A stretch of 64,000 bases of DNA from an uncultured Hellea sp. (GCA_905477785.1 CAJQGR010000007.1:18052-82051), one strand, 5' to 3'. Positions 40,269 through 50,411 are shown, counted from the first letter of the stretch. Translations and numbers: made by a program. Notes: generated by a model from the letters alone, not told the origin.

Positions 40269-41342
40269 ATGGCAAAAACAAATGAATATGGAATAGGTCA
40301 ATTCACATTCCCCCGTGGATGGTTTATGGTCGGAGAAGCGGCAGAAGCAACCAACAAGCCATCGTCACTTCGTTATTTTGGTCGCGATCTAATAATGTAT
40401 CGAGGAGCTTCAGGGCGTGTAGTCATTATGGATGCTTATTGTCCGCATATGAAAACCCACCTAGCTAAAAATGAAACTTCATATGTTGTATTAGATGGTA
40501 AACAGGTTGAAGGTGATGATATTCGCTGCCCATATCATGCATGGAAATTTGGACCCGACGGAATGTGTAATGAAATTCCTTATTCACCCGCTCCTATACC
40601 CAAAGCTGCAAAAATTAGAAGTTACCCTGTTAAAGAGTGGGGAGGACTAATACTTATGTGGCATGATGAAGAGGAAAAAGATCCAAATTTTGATCCCCAT
40701 CCTTTACCTGAATGGGATGATCCTAAATGGGTTAATTGGAAAGTTGACCACTTAGGAGTGCTTAATTGCCACCCACAAGAAATAATAGACAATATGACCG
40801 ATAAGGCTCATCTAGGCCCAATTCATGGCTCGACCGATATGCAATACTTCGAAAGCGAATGCAAAGACCATGTAATTCGTCAAGTTCTGGCCGCTGGGCA
40901 CCGCACATTAGCAGATGATATAATGACAAATGATACATGGTACACAGGGCCAGGAATACTTCTATCAAGAATGAATGGTTATTATAACTCTCTGATGATG
41001 ATATGCCATACTCCAATTGAGGATGGAAGTTTAAGGGCGTGGCATGGATTAACGGTACAACCACCTAATTTCCCTATGACTAAAGAAGATGAGGCAGCAG
41101 TACCAGCTTTTCAAGAAGGTTCAAAACTTGCTTTACTTCAGGATTTTGAAGTATGGGCTAATAAAGCACCATGCATATCTATAATGCAAGTAGTAGGTGA
41201 CGGCCCCTTTGGAAAGGCTCGTGCTTGGTATAAACAATTTTACAACCCAAGATCAGAAACTAAATCACTACAAAGCAAAGCAAATGGCCATTGGGTAACA
41301 AAGGGCACAGAACGTGATCCATGGCCAACTGCAGCTGAATGA
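40269..41342 (+). CDS. Rieske [2Fe-2S] oxygenase alpha subunit (KshA-like)
   Basis: YCPHMKTHL...CPYHAWKF, DNMTDKAHLGPIHG; SD GGAG precedes ATG 40269. Confidence 0.9.
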   Translation: MAKTNEYGIGQFTFPRGWFMVGEAAEATNKPSSLRYFGRDLIMYRGASGRVVIMDAYCPHMKTHLAKNETSYVVLDGKQVEGDDIRCPYHAWKFGPDGMCNEIPYSPAPIPKAAKIRSYPVKEWGGLILMWHDEEEKDPNFDPHPLPEWDDPKWVNWKVDHLGVLNCHPQEIIDNMTDKAHLGPIHGSTDMQYFESECKDHVIRQVLAAGHRTLADDIMTNDTWYTGPGILLSRMNGYYNSLMMICHTPIEDGSLRAWHGLTVQPPNFPMTKEDEAAVPAFQEGSKLALLQDFEVWANKAPCISIMQVVGDGPFGKARAWYKQFYNPRSETKSLQSKANGHWVTKGTERDPWPTAAE

Positions 41343-41351
41343 TTTAAGTCT

Positions 41352-42935
41352 TTAGTACTCTTTAATATTTAGCACACCTTTGCGAGTGCCAATCCACGTA
41401 TTGCCGTTGGGGGCTATTGCTATACTAGCCCAGTTGTTATTAAAGGCCTCTCCTGTACCTGTAGGAATACGAATAATTTCTTTACCTGTTTCAAAATCAA
41501 GACCAACCAAGGACCAAAGACGGTCACCATTTTTAAGCAGCTCAAAAGTATAGAAGTATGCAATACCGTTTCCCAAAGATAGCTTCGGAACAACAGAGGG
41601 AACTTTTAAATCATTAGTCCAAATCTTATCACAACCACTTTCGTCTTTCCTTACATCAACTCTTACAACACCTCCTACTACATCTTCATAATTTGTTTGT
41701 ATCATCGAATTAGTATACCCTGAGTTATTTTCTAAAATTATTGAACGATTATACGCAATCATAGAATTATCAGTGACACTAAAGCCTGTTTTAAAAACAG
41801 GTATTTTGCAGATTATACGTTCTTCATCTCCATTTAATGAATTTCGACGAGCTACATAAATATTCATATTGCTATCTGCATTATCGGTGAAAGTAAGATA
41901 ATTATCGCCAAAAAGACTGGGTGAAGTTCCACTACCTTGATTTATTGATCCAACTTTTCTTCCGGATCCGCGATCGTACTCAAACCGCCATTGCTGAATG
42001 GGCTGGCCATCCAGAAGCTTCATATGATACATAGCGTAATCAGATACGATATAAGCACCCTCCTTATCTACTGCAAAAGAATTTTGAATTTCTTCGCCGT
42101 TCAGCATTGTGAACAATACTTTACCTGTTTCGGTATTTAGGGACCCTACTCTTCCATTACGCGTAACCCACCACAGTAAGCCATTATAATCAGGCATTAC
42201 TGTTGTTATTCCGTCGCATTCTCCTTTGGGGAAAAGGTTATTCCAATGATAGCAGTCGTTTGGAACATATTTATTCATATCCCAACTATCTATTTCAACA
42301 AATTTCCATGTACCTTTATTGTTTTGCGTTGGCTTTATTCTACGAATTTTCTGCTTGGCATCAGCTAGTACAGCGCGTCCTTCATTATCTAGATACATAT
42401 ATGCTCCACCTGAAGTATCAGTAAAGATAATATCGGTATCCCTTTTAACTATTGACTCAAATGTCGAGGGGCGCATTGGAAGGTCATATTTTGCTAAAAG
42501 CTCCAACGTATCTTTATCAAGAAGCTGCAATCGAAAACTAGTTAATCCTCCACAAAGAATCAAAGGGTGACCTTGTTCTATAAATGTGAAAGTTGCACAT
42601 TGACGGGCGGCACTACCTCCTGCTCGTCTAGAGATTATTTTTATATTTTTAGATGAAACTGCACTCGCTGGGTGAACATCGCTTTCCCAACTTCCGGCAT
42701 GCATAGCACTTCTATCAGTTTTAGCCATAAACGGGTGCTGAGGCTCATTATTTTCCGGTAGATTTTTAAAAATATGATTTTTATCAACTACTGGATTAAG
42801 ATTAACTTCTATAGTACTCATAGATAGTGGAGTAACAGAAGCAATTTCATGGTCCATTATCCATTTTACAGAAATAAATGCCAAGAATAATAATAAAAAT
42901 AATGTTAAAAATATTCTAGAAATTATTTTCAGCAT
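41352..42935 (-). CDS. membrane-anchored beta-propeller-like (PQQ/YVTN-like repeat) protein of unknown function
   Basis: N-terminal hydrophobic anchor ISRIFLTLFLLLFLAFISVKW then repetitive blade-like segments (SLNTETGKVLFTM, GLDFETGKEIIRIPTG). Confidence 0.6.
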   Translation of the reverse strand: MLKIISRIFLTLFLLLFLAFISVKWIMDHEIASVTPLSMSTIEVNLNPVVDKNHIFKNLPENNEPQHPFMAKTDRSAMHAGSWESDVHPASAVSSKNIKIISRRAGGSAARQCATFTFIEQGHPLILCGGLTSFRLQLLDKDTLELLAKYDLPMRPSTFESIVKRDTDIIFTDTSGGAYMYLDNEGRAVLADAKQKIRRIKPTQNNKGTWKFVEIDSWDMNKYVPNDCYHWNNLFPKGECDGITTVMPDYNGLLWWVTRNGRVGSLNTETGKVLFTMLNGEEIQNSFAVDKEGAYIVSDYAMYHMKLLDGQPIQQWRFEYDRGSGRKVGSINQGSGTSPSLFGDNYLTFTDNADSNMNIYVARRNSLNGDEERIICKIPVFKTGFSVTDNSMIAYNRSIILENNSGYTNSMIQTNYEDVVGGVVRVDVRKDESGCDKIWTNDLKVPSVVPKLSLGNGIAYFYTFELLKNGDRLWSLVGLDFETGKEIIRIPTGTGEAFNNNWASIAIAPNGNTWIGTRKGVLNIKEY

Positions 42936-42948
42936 TTTTCACTATTTA

Positions 42949-43740
42949 TTATGGAGTTAATCCATCTGGTGCTCCAGGAAGAACAGGCTGGTAATACCCT
43001 GCACCCCAACCACCATCAACAGCTAGTTCAGCTCCTGTAATGTAACTCGCCTCATCACTTGCCAAGAAAAGTGATGCATTAGCAATTTCAACCGGCTCTC
43101 CAATTCGCTGAAGAGGAACACGACAAAAGGCATGAGCCAACTGATCAGCTGGTAAGCCACGTGCATTTCCCATTGGTGTATTAACTCCACCAGGGTGTAA
43201 AGAATTCACACGAATTCCTGATGTACCCAATTCATAAGCTAAAGACTTAGTGAGACCGCGCAAAGCCCACTTGCTAGCTGTGTATAGAGTTAAACCATTA
43301 CACCCTCGCAAACCATCAACCGAGCTAATATTCACAATTGAGCCTTTTTGAGCAGCTTTCATAAATGGAGTAACATGTTTTGCACCAAGCATGGGACCAA
43401 CAGTGTTTACACCTAATATTTTTTCAGCATCATCGGAATTGAAGTGTTCAATTGGAGTAAAGTGTACCAGTCCGGCGTTATTGATTAATACATCAATAGT
43501 ACCAAATTTAGATATTACTCCTAACACAAAGTCTTTCCAATTTTTATCATCAGAAACATCAAGTTTTTGAAAAAAGGCATTATTTCCAATATCTTTAGCG
43601 ACCGCAGTGCCTTCAGACACCATTACATCACCTAAAGCAACTATTGCGCCCTCTGAAGCAAACAACCTAGCGGTAGCCTCACCCATTCCGCGAGAAGCTC
43701 CAGTTATAATACAAACTTTTCCCTCTAATCTACCGACCAT
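42949..43740 (-). CDS. SDR family oxidoreductase (3alpha,20beta-HSD-like)
   Basis: TGASRGMGEATA, NNAGLV, YTASK, VNSLHPGGVNTPM. Confidence 0.92.
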   Translation of the reverse strand: MVGRLEGKVCIITGASRGMGEATARLFASEGAIVALGDVMVSEGTAVAKDIGNNAFFQKLDVSDDKNWKDFVLGVISKFGTIDVLINNAGLVHFTPIEHFNSDDAEKILGVNTVGPMLGAKHVTPFMKAAQKGSIVNISSVDGLRGCNGLTLYTASKWALRGLTKSLAYELGTSGIRVNSLHPGGVNTPMGNARGLPADQLAHAFCRVPLQRIGEPVEIANASLFLASDEASYITGAELAVDGGWGAGYYQPVLPGAPDGLTP

Positions 43741-44762
43741 TACATTGCCACCGCAGGATCATTTTCATCCAAACCTACATAAAACTGTCGGAAATATTTA
43801 CGCCATGCCAATATAGGACCATCACCGTCACATAATAATGGTTTAGGTCTATATTTCTTATTATCCCATACTATTAAGTCAACCGATTCAAATCCAGCAG
43901 AATCTTCGCCCTCAGCTTCACCAATTGAATGCTTATACAAGTGATGAGCAATTTCTGCTTCTTTTGAACCTTCAGGATATTTTTTCCAGGTAAACATCAT
44001 TCTAACTCTAGACATTTCTGCATCAGTTGGTGTTGGAGTCGCAAACATCAACATTGATATACCATCCTTATTATGCCTATTAATAGGTATTCCCGGTCCA
44101 TGGCTCTCACCCACAATATATCCATCCATTATATCATAGTGCCAAATATGCCCCTCAGCTTTTGCTTCTACAGATGGTATAATTGGAGCTCCATGAAGAA
44201 ATTTTAGATGAGGCGTATCAACGGAATTTTCACCCATCTCTTGGATACAAGTACCAATGTCCCAATAATGATATTTGACCTCGACATGTCCATCTGGATC
44301 TTCCATTTCTGGAACAACAGGTATTTCCCACATTGGGTCTAAACCTTCAGGATGATACCAAGCCCATATTGCACCATATTTTTCAATAACAGGAAGAGCT
44401 TTTAAAATAGGTTTTTTTCGAGCTATACCTGGCATAACCTTGCCATATGGTATTTTTTTACACCAACCATCATTATTAAATTCCCAATGATGAAATGGAC
44501 AACGAATATTATTTCCTTGTACAGTTCCACCTTTTCCAAGGTGCGCACCCAAATGAGGGCAGAAAGGATCAGTCATACCTACAGAACCATCCTCACCGCG
44601 AAAAAGCACCCACTCTTTTCCAAAAACTTTTTCAGTTTTTATTTCTCCCACTTTTAACTCATGTGAAAAGTGCACATTATACCAACCGTAAGGAATGGGA
44701 AACGGGCAACGTTCCAATTCTTCACCTGTCTGGATATGATCTGAGCTTATAATAGTGTTCAT
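43740..44762 (-). CDS. Rieske [2Fe-2S] oxygenase alpha subunit
   Basis: CPHLGAHLGKGG...CPFHHWEF, ENSVDTPHLKFLHG. Confidence 0.9.
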   Translation of the reverse strand: MNTIISSDHIQTGEELERCPFPIPYGWYNVHFSHELKVGEIKTEKVFGKEWVLFRGEDGSVGMTDPFCPHLGAHLGKGGTVQGNNIRCPFHHWEFNNDGWCKKIPYGKVMPGIARKKPILKALPVIEKYGAIWAWYHPEGLDPMWEIPVVPEMEDPDGHVEVKYHYWDIGTCIQEMGENSVDTPHLKFLHGAPIIPSVEAKAEGHIWHYDIMDGYIVGESHGPGIPINRHNKDGISMLMFATPTPTDAEMSRVRMMFTWKKYPEGSKEAEIAHHLYKHSIGEAEGEDSAGFESVDLIVWDNKKYRPKPLLCDGDGPILAWRKYFRQFYVGLDENDPAVAM

Positions 44763-44771
44763 GGTTGTCTC

Positions 44772-46172
44772 CTATTCTTCTAATATTTCAGGAATTAATT
44801 TTTTAGCTGGGTTTCGTTCGGAATTTACAGAAATTGCAAAACTCATCGCTGGGCCTGGCGTTGGCGCAGATTTAGTTTTCAAAACATAATTTGGCGGATC
44901 TAGAGACAAATCAAGCCTATGGAATACTCTTGCGATGATAACACCCATCAGAACTTCAGCCAAATTTTGACCTAAACAACTATGAGGGCCCCGCCCGAAT
45001 GGTGCATAAACCCCAGGTTTCATATGCTCTTTGCGCTCTTCATTAAATCTTTCAGGGTCAAAATCTAAAGGGTTAGGAAAATATTCATCCATAAAGTGAG
45101 GTACTGAAGTTCCAATAAAAATCAATTCATCTTTTGGAATAAGATATCCTTCAAACTCCATATCGTGATTAGTAGTTCTCATTTGAGCTACAGCGATTGG
45201 CCATAAACGCATTGCTTCTTTCAAGCAGCCTTGAATATAACTAAGATTTCTTATATCCATCTCTGTTATAGTATCTTTTGAATATAGGTCATCTGCTTCT
45301 TTCTGCACTTTTTTCAAAACACCAGGTGTTTTTAGTATCCCGTATGTTGCAGCAGCAACAGTATTAGCAACAGTGTCTAACCCAGCAACATAGGGACCAG
45401 TTAATAAAACACTCAGATCTCGAGATTGAACAAATTCAGGGTCATCAATATGTGCCTGATAAACATCACCAAGAAGATTATCAGGGAGCTCACCACTATC
45501 AGCATAAGCCTTAAATTGAGCAATCAACTTCTCACCCAATTCATCAACCCTTTTACTAGCTTTTTTAAATTTTGGGGATTTCAGAAAAAATTTTGGTCGA
45601 ACCCGTGCTACCAAAGTGTTCAAAAGAAAAAGTATATTCGTTCTTATATCTTTGACATATTCTAATGGAGCATCACCACTCATCATCTCGCCAATCATTT
45701 GAACAATCATGTATTGAAAAGCCTCTACCACAGGAATACTTTCTCCCTGTTTCCAATCTCGGGTGATAGACTTATCACCAATATCAGTAAGCATATGATA
45801 TTTTCCAGCAGCAGCCTCTCTCGAAAATCCCTTTCTCATTATTGTTCTCATTTTACGATGCTCTTCTCCGTCAATTTGAGTGAGTGTTTTAGAGGCTCCA
45901 AAATGATCAACAAAGTCTTGCCAAAATTCCTTTGACCGCAGTCCATCTCTACCTTTTTTAGTTGACATTAATTTCGCTGATTCAACTCCAGCAATGACAT
46001 ATTGTTTTCTACCAAAAACATTAACCTGATAAACTGGACCATAATCGCGATAGGCTCTGACAAAAAATGCGGCAGGGTCTTTGGCCATTTCGAATGTACT
46101 TCCGATAAAAGGGATACCTTTGACTAAAGGAATTTTTTTATTTGTAGTTTTTGTATTAGATTTTTCTAACAT
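44772..46172 (-). CDS. cytochrome P450
   Basis: AGLDTVANT I-helix, EAMR (ExxR), FGRGPHSCLGQNLAEV heme loop. Confidence 0.95.
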   Translation of the reverse strand: MLEKSNTKTTNKKIPLVKGIPFIGSTFEMAKDPAAFFVRAYRDYGPVYQVNVFGRKQYVIAGVESAKLMSTKKGRDGLRSKEFWQDFVDHFGASKTLTQIDGEEHRKMRTIMRKGFSREAAAGKYHMLTDIGDKSITRDWKQGESIPVVEAFQYMIVQMIGEMMSGDAPLEYVKDIRTNILFLLNTLVARVRPKFFLKSPKFKKASKRVDELGEKLIAQFKAYADSGELPDNLLGDVYQAHIDDPEFVQSRDLSVLLTGPYVAGLDTVANTVAAATYGILKTPGVLKKVQKEADDLYSKDTITEMDIRNLSYIQGCLKEAMRLWPIAVAQMRTTNHDMEFEGYLIPKDELIFIGTSVPHFMDEYFPNPLDFDPERFNEERKEHMKPGVYAPFGRGPHSCLGQNLAEVLMGVIIARVFHRLDLSLDPPNYVLKTKSAPTPGPAMSFAISVNSERNPAKKLIPEILEE

Positions 46173-46864
46173 GCACTTATATCGCTTTCATTTTCCCCGC
46201 GTTCCCGAGCAATTGATTTAAATGTTGAAGTTAATAATACTTCCAACTTACTTGTTGGGCTTTGTGTAAATACATTTAAAGCTTCAGCCATATATGGAAA
46301 TTCTTTTTTATTTAATCTTATGAATTGACGTTTTGCTACATCTTCCATAGTTTCATCATTGTATTCGAATTCTCTTTGCCTGGTGACTTCTATTGCCCCA
46401 GCAAATGCTACCATTCCTATTATATTAAATAATTCCATTCCTTTTTTGGGTGTAAATTGTCTTTTAGACATTGAAGCTAAAAATTTTTCAATTAATTGAA
46501 ATTGAACTTCAAATCCGTAATCCGTGTACTGATAGCTATGAATAAAACTTGGGTTTTCAGCTAATAAATTCTGTATTACATACACATAATCTCTTGATAA
46601 CCTTGACCAATGCTGACCATCATCAATTGGTAAAGGAACATCTGATAGAGAATAGACTGCAGCAGCTCGCATTAAACTTTTGCGACTATCGAAATATTGG
46701 TATAATGTTGCAGTTCCAACATTTAAATGACTGGCAAGACGCTTCATGGTTAGACCCTCAAGACCAAGATCTACAGCACTTTCTAAAATTTCTTCATGGG
46801 AAAGTAAGCGAGGGCGACCATAAGTTGTTTCTTTTGTTTCTTTTCTAGTTATAAATGACTTCAT
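46166..46864 (-). CDS. TetR/AcrR family transcriptional regulator
   Basis: ILESAVDLGLEGLTMKRLASHLNVGTATLYQYFDSRKSLMRAA; start placed at Met 46864 with GGAAAG upstream, instead of 46897. Confidence 0.9.
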   Translation of the reverse strand: MKSFITRKETKETTYGRPRLLSHEEILESAVDLGLEGLTMKRLASHLNVGTATLYQYFDSRKSLMRAAAVYSLSDVPLPIDDGQHWSRLSRDYVYVIQNLLAENPSFIHSYQYTDYGFEVQFQLIEKFLASMSKRQFTPKKGMELFNIIGMVAFAGAIEVTRQREFEYNDETMEDVAKRQFIRLNKKEFPYMAEALNVFTQSPTSKLEVLLTSTFKSIARERGENESDISAC

Positions 46865-46873
46865 ATATGACTT

Positions 46874-46890
46874 TCCGAACGCTGTTCGGA
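46874..46890. promoter_or_regulatory. putative TetR operator, perfect palindrome TCCGAAC-GCT-GTTCGGA
   Basis: Immediately upstream of the TetR ATG in the divergent TetR/crotonase promoter; near-identical copy at 56164. Confidence 0.8.
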
Positions 46891-46917
46891 TATTCACTTA
46901 TGTAAACGGATGAGTCA

Positions 46918-47886
46918 ATGAAAAAGCCACTAAGTTTTATAGAGTTCTCAAATTTAATTGCTAATAAACCCCATTTAGATAATTTTGGACCAAATTCAAA
47001 CAATCCTTATTTGGCATTTAACCTAAGTGGTTCCGATGATAGCCTAACTGATTGGATACGAAATTCACCATGTCCTATAATTGGTATAGGTGAAGGAAAA
47101 TTAAAATCTGAATGTGATTTAGCAATCAACAACATGAAAGATTTACCTCAGATATCAAAGAATATTATTGAGCACCCCGTGACATCAATGGTATTGATTC
47201 AGCTTTTACGAGCAACAGAAAAATTATCTATGCAAAACTCTCTTATCGTTGAAAGTTTTGCATTTAGTACCGTTCAAAAAGGAATGGAATTTAAAAACTG
47301 GCTCTTAAAAAAAAATGAGGTAGATTTACCAGTATCCAAATCACCAGACTTATTAATAAATTTAGAAAATAATATTCTCTCAATAATACTTAATCGTGCA
47401 GACACTAAGAATGCGATAACCTGTAAAATGAGAGACGAACTTAATGAAATTCTTGAAATGGCGATTATCGATACTAATATCTCAAGAATTTCATTAAGCG
47501 CAAATGGAAGAATATTCTCAACAGGAGGGGCCGTGCAAGAATTTGGTTTAGTCACAGATCCAGCTTCTGCACATTGGATAAGAAGTATTAGTCTACCAGC
47601 AAAAAAGTTAATACAGCTTCAAGATAAATTATGCGTAAATATAAATGGTGGGGCTGTAGGGGCAGCAATTGAGATGGCAGCTTTTAGTAAAAAAATAGTT
47701 GCTTCACAAAATTCTTGGTTTCAACTACCTGAATTAAAATATGGGTTAATTCCTGGTGCAGGCGGAACTGTTAGCATCCCCAGAAGAATTGGGCGTCAAA
47801 AAACAGCTTACATGGCTATTACAGCAAAAAAGGTAAGTGCTAAAAAAGCTTTGGAATGGGGCTTAATTGATGCGATTGAACACTAA
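46918..47886 (+). CDS. enoyl-CoA hydratase/isomerase family protein with an extra N-terminal domain
   Basis: LSIILNRADTKNAIT, NGGAVGAAIEMAAFSKKIVAS, LPELKYGLIPGAGGTVSIPRRIG in the C-terminal part only. Confidence 0.82.
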   Translation: MKKPLSFIEFSNLIANKPHLDNFGPNSNNPYLAFNLSGSDDSLTDWIRNSPCPIIGIGEGKLKSECDLAINNMKDLPQISKNIIEHPVTSMVLIQLLRATEKLSMQNSLIVESFAFSTVQKGMEFKNWLLKKNEVDLPVSKSPDLLINLENNILSIILNRADTKNAITCKMRDELNEILEMAIIDTNISRISLSANGRIFSTGGAVQEFGLVTDPASAHWIRSISLPAKKLIQLQDKLCVNINGGAVGAAIEMAAFSKKIVASQNSWFQLPELKYGLIPGAGGTVSIPRRIGRQKTAYMAITAKKVSAKKALEWGLIDAIEH

Positions 47887-49161
47887 TCTACCATCTATCC
47901 AAGTGCCTCGTGGTCTTATATCATTGAGTTTCAATCGTGCATCAGACCAAGGCATATTAAGAAGACATAGATCAGCAATCTCTCCCTCTTTAACCTCTCT
48001 TGCAACACCTCCAGCATTGTAAGACGGTTTTAGATAAAGAGACAAAGCCTCCTCAGGGGATAAAGATTCATCCTCAAAACCTGCTGGACGATTTACAGCA
48101 CTTTCCATAGCAAACCAAGGATTCGAGTTACCAAAGGGGGCGTCACTACCTGCTGCAAGCCTCACGCCAGAATTAATGAATGATTTTAAACGCCATAAGT
48201 TTTTTTGTTCAAACTCTTCAACATCTTTTATGTAAGAGCCTACCCTTTCAGCCATAAAATTTGGTTGAGTAACAACAATAAGATTCAATCGTTTTATCCA
48301 ATTTATTAAAAAACTATCAGTTATAGCTGCATGCTCAATTCTATCTCCATTTACTGCACCGGCTTCATCTAATGCTGCTAAAATCAGCATTAATTCTGAT
48401 CTGGTAACACAATGGGCAGCAATATTTCTTCCGTTTTTATGTGCTAACTTAATCTCATTAGTTATTATTTCCAAACTAGGAAGATCAGGTTCATGGTAGT
48501 GAATCTTTAAATATTGGGACTTAGTAGAATTTAAATCAGACTTTCCCATTATATCTATTTTTAATGGTTTGATCTTATCAATGTAATTTTGATATTCTTC
48601 AACTCCATTACTTGGAGTTACCTCAGTGACACCCGTAACTCCATAAGAAAAAAGTAGTTTCATGAGAGGTTTTAAATTTGGAAATTCTGATCCAAATCGA
48701 ATTGAATTATCATCATCAAACAAGCGACCATTAGAATCTATATTATTACCAACTATATTTAAGGCGAGACTATTCAAAATCCATAGCCTACCGCTTCTAT
48801 GTTGAATTCTAACTGGACGTCTTGGGCCATTTTTATCCAGCCACCGTCTGTCTATTTCGCCCGCTACACTATGATGGTAACCTATCCCACGAATCCACCC
48901 TTTACCGGGCTGATTTATTCTTTTTATTAATTCATTTTCATTTGAAACATCAGGTGGACCGCAGATAACGGAATTAATGGCCGCCGCAGTTGAATTTAAA
49001 TGGATATGATGATCATGTAATCCAGGTATTAAAGCGTTACCCTTTGCATCATAATAATTATCTCCAAAGATGTTTTTATCAATTTTAGCAATACGGCCTT
49101 TATCTAAAAATATATCTTTGATTTTTCCATTTATTTCAGCATTCTTAATTATCATAACCAA
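47863..49161 (-). CDS. amidohydrolase family protein (amidohydrolase 3/YtcJ-like)
   Basis: ALIPGLHDHHIHLNSTAAA, GRNIAAHCVTR, RIEHAAITD, LAAGSDAPFG. Confidence 0.88.
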   Translation of the reverse strand: MVMIIKNAEINGKIKDIFLDKGRIAKIDKNIFGDNYYDAKGNALIPGLHDHHIHLNSTAAAINSVICGPPDVSNENELIKRINQPGKGWIRGIGYHHSVAGEIDRRWLDKNGPRRPVRIQHRSGRLWILNSLALNIVGNNIDSNGRLFDDDNSIRFGSEFPNLKPLMKLLFSYGVTGVTEVTPSNGVEEYQNYIDKIKPLKIDIMGKSDLNSTKSQYLKIHYHEPDLPSLEIITNEIKLAHKNGRNIAAHCVTRSELMLILAALDEAGAVNGDRIEHAAITDSFLINWIKRLNLIVVTQPNFMAERVGSYIKDVEEFEQKNLWRLKSFINSGVRLAAGSDAPFGNSNPWFAMESAVNRPAGFEDESLSPEEALSLYLKPSYNAGGVAREVKEGEIADLCLLNMPWSDARLKLNDIRPRGTWIDGRLVFNRIN

Positions 49162-50411
49162 ACCGAATTATCGGCCCCCAAACCTCGCGCATGACCTGAT
49201 ATATCCCTCATTTCATAAAGAGGAATACTATCATCACCTGAAATACTACTCCATTCTTGTAATATCTCATCTTTAATTAAATCAAGTTCGCCCATAGCGT
49301 GACGCAGAACATCACACATATTTATGTCAATTATTCCTCCTTTACCTTTATATAAACTTGCCTGTATTAACAAAGCTAAATGTATTCCGTTCACCGGGTC
49401 AGCTATAGCATCGCCTACAAAGCTAGGGTAGCCATAAAGATTTTCCATAATTCCTGACAAGCCCGCAGAAACACCAATATCATCACCATAACCGATACGG
49501 TTCTGGTCTCTCGAATAGGCAGTCAATCGAAGCCAAATCTTACCTGGCTTTTTTGTTACAAATTCTACTGCCGATATTTCAAGCTGCTTAAAAGCCCTAG
49601 GGCGAGAGGCTTCAATTATTACATCTGCTTGATGCATTAAGAACTTTAATTTTTCTAATCCTTCCTTGGTATGAAAATCCAGAGCAACACAATCTTTATT
49701 TTCATTTAATAAACTATAAAATTTTCTATTTCCAAACCGCAAACCATCTGGTCTATCAGGACTTTCTACTTTAATTACTCGCGCACCTGTCAATCCTAAT
49801 AAACTGGAGCCCAAAGGACCTGCCCATAAAGATGAAAGATCAAGTATAAGAGGTTTTTTTATATTTGCCTTACTGTACTCTTTAAAGGAAAACCATCTCT
49901 TTGGCTTATTTGGTATACTAACTTTACCTACAGCTAAACCCATATCTATTGCTCGGGATAATAAATGATTAGTACTCAGTTTTTTAGCAATACTCTTTAA
50001 ATCAGCCCAGTTCGAAACATCAGCCTCAAGCCATGCTGGTATTAGATCCCAATCACTATCACGAACAAGGTTTAACGCTATACAGCCATCATCGGTATCT
50101 ATTAATCGCCCTTTGCCTCCAGCAGTTTTTCTTTTTTTAGACTTTAATCCCATTATTCTGGCTCGCTCCCCTAGAAGCTGGCTTCCACATATCGGTAACT
50201 TACTAATATTTTGCGAAATTGCTTTCAAAGCTAATAAGGCGCCATCCGCATGACTAGCGAGCGGGACTGGTATCATTTGACTACTTATATCTAAAAGTCC
50301 TGAGCGTCGATAAGCTAAAGCCGGGTGATCACTTTGCTTCAATATAACTTTCTTAATGCCTAAATCGGATAGTAATTGATTTGCGTAATTTTGTGCGTGA
50401 TTAGTCAGCAA
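49152..50411 (-). CDS. CaiB/BaiF family CoA-transferase-like protein
   Basis: LILDLSSLWAGPLGSSLLGLTGARVIKVESPDRPDG at about residue 190, ADVIIEASRPRAFKQLEI, GFGDD-like motif. Confidence 0.82.
   Translation of the reverse strand: MLTNHAQNYANQLLSDLGIKKVILKQSDHPALAYRRSGLLDISSQMIPVPLASHADGALLALKAISQNISKLPICGSQLLGERARIMGLKSKKRKTAGGKGRLIDTDDGCIALNLVRDSDWDLIPAWLEADVSNWADLKSIAKKLSTNHLLSRAIDMGLAVGKVSIPNKPKRWFSFKEYSKANIKKPLILDLSSLWAGPLGSSLLGLTGARVIKVESPDRPDGLRFGNRKFYSLLNENKDCVALDFHTKEGLEKLKFLMHQADVIIEASRPRAFKQLEISAVEFVTKKPGKIWLRLTAYSRDQNRIGYGDDIGVSAGLSGIMENLYGYPSFVGDAIADPVNGIHLALLIQASLYKGKGGIIDINMCDVLRHAMGELDLIKDEILQEWSSISGDDSIPLYEMRDISGHARGLGADNSVWL

Noticed and set aside
46874-46890. Palindrome TCCGAACGCTGTTCGGA as a transcription terminator
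   Set aside because: No flanking T-run, located between divergent start codons, and duplicated at another divergent promoter
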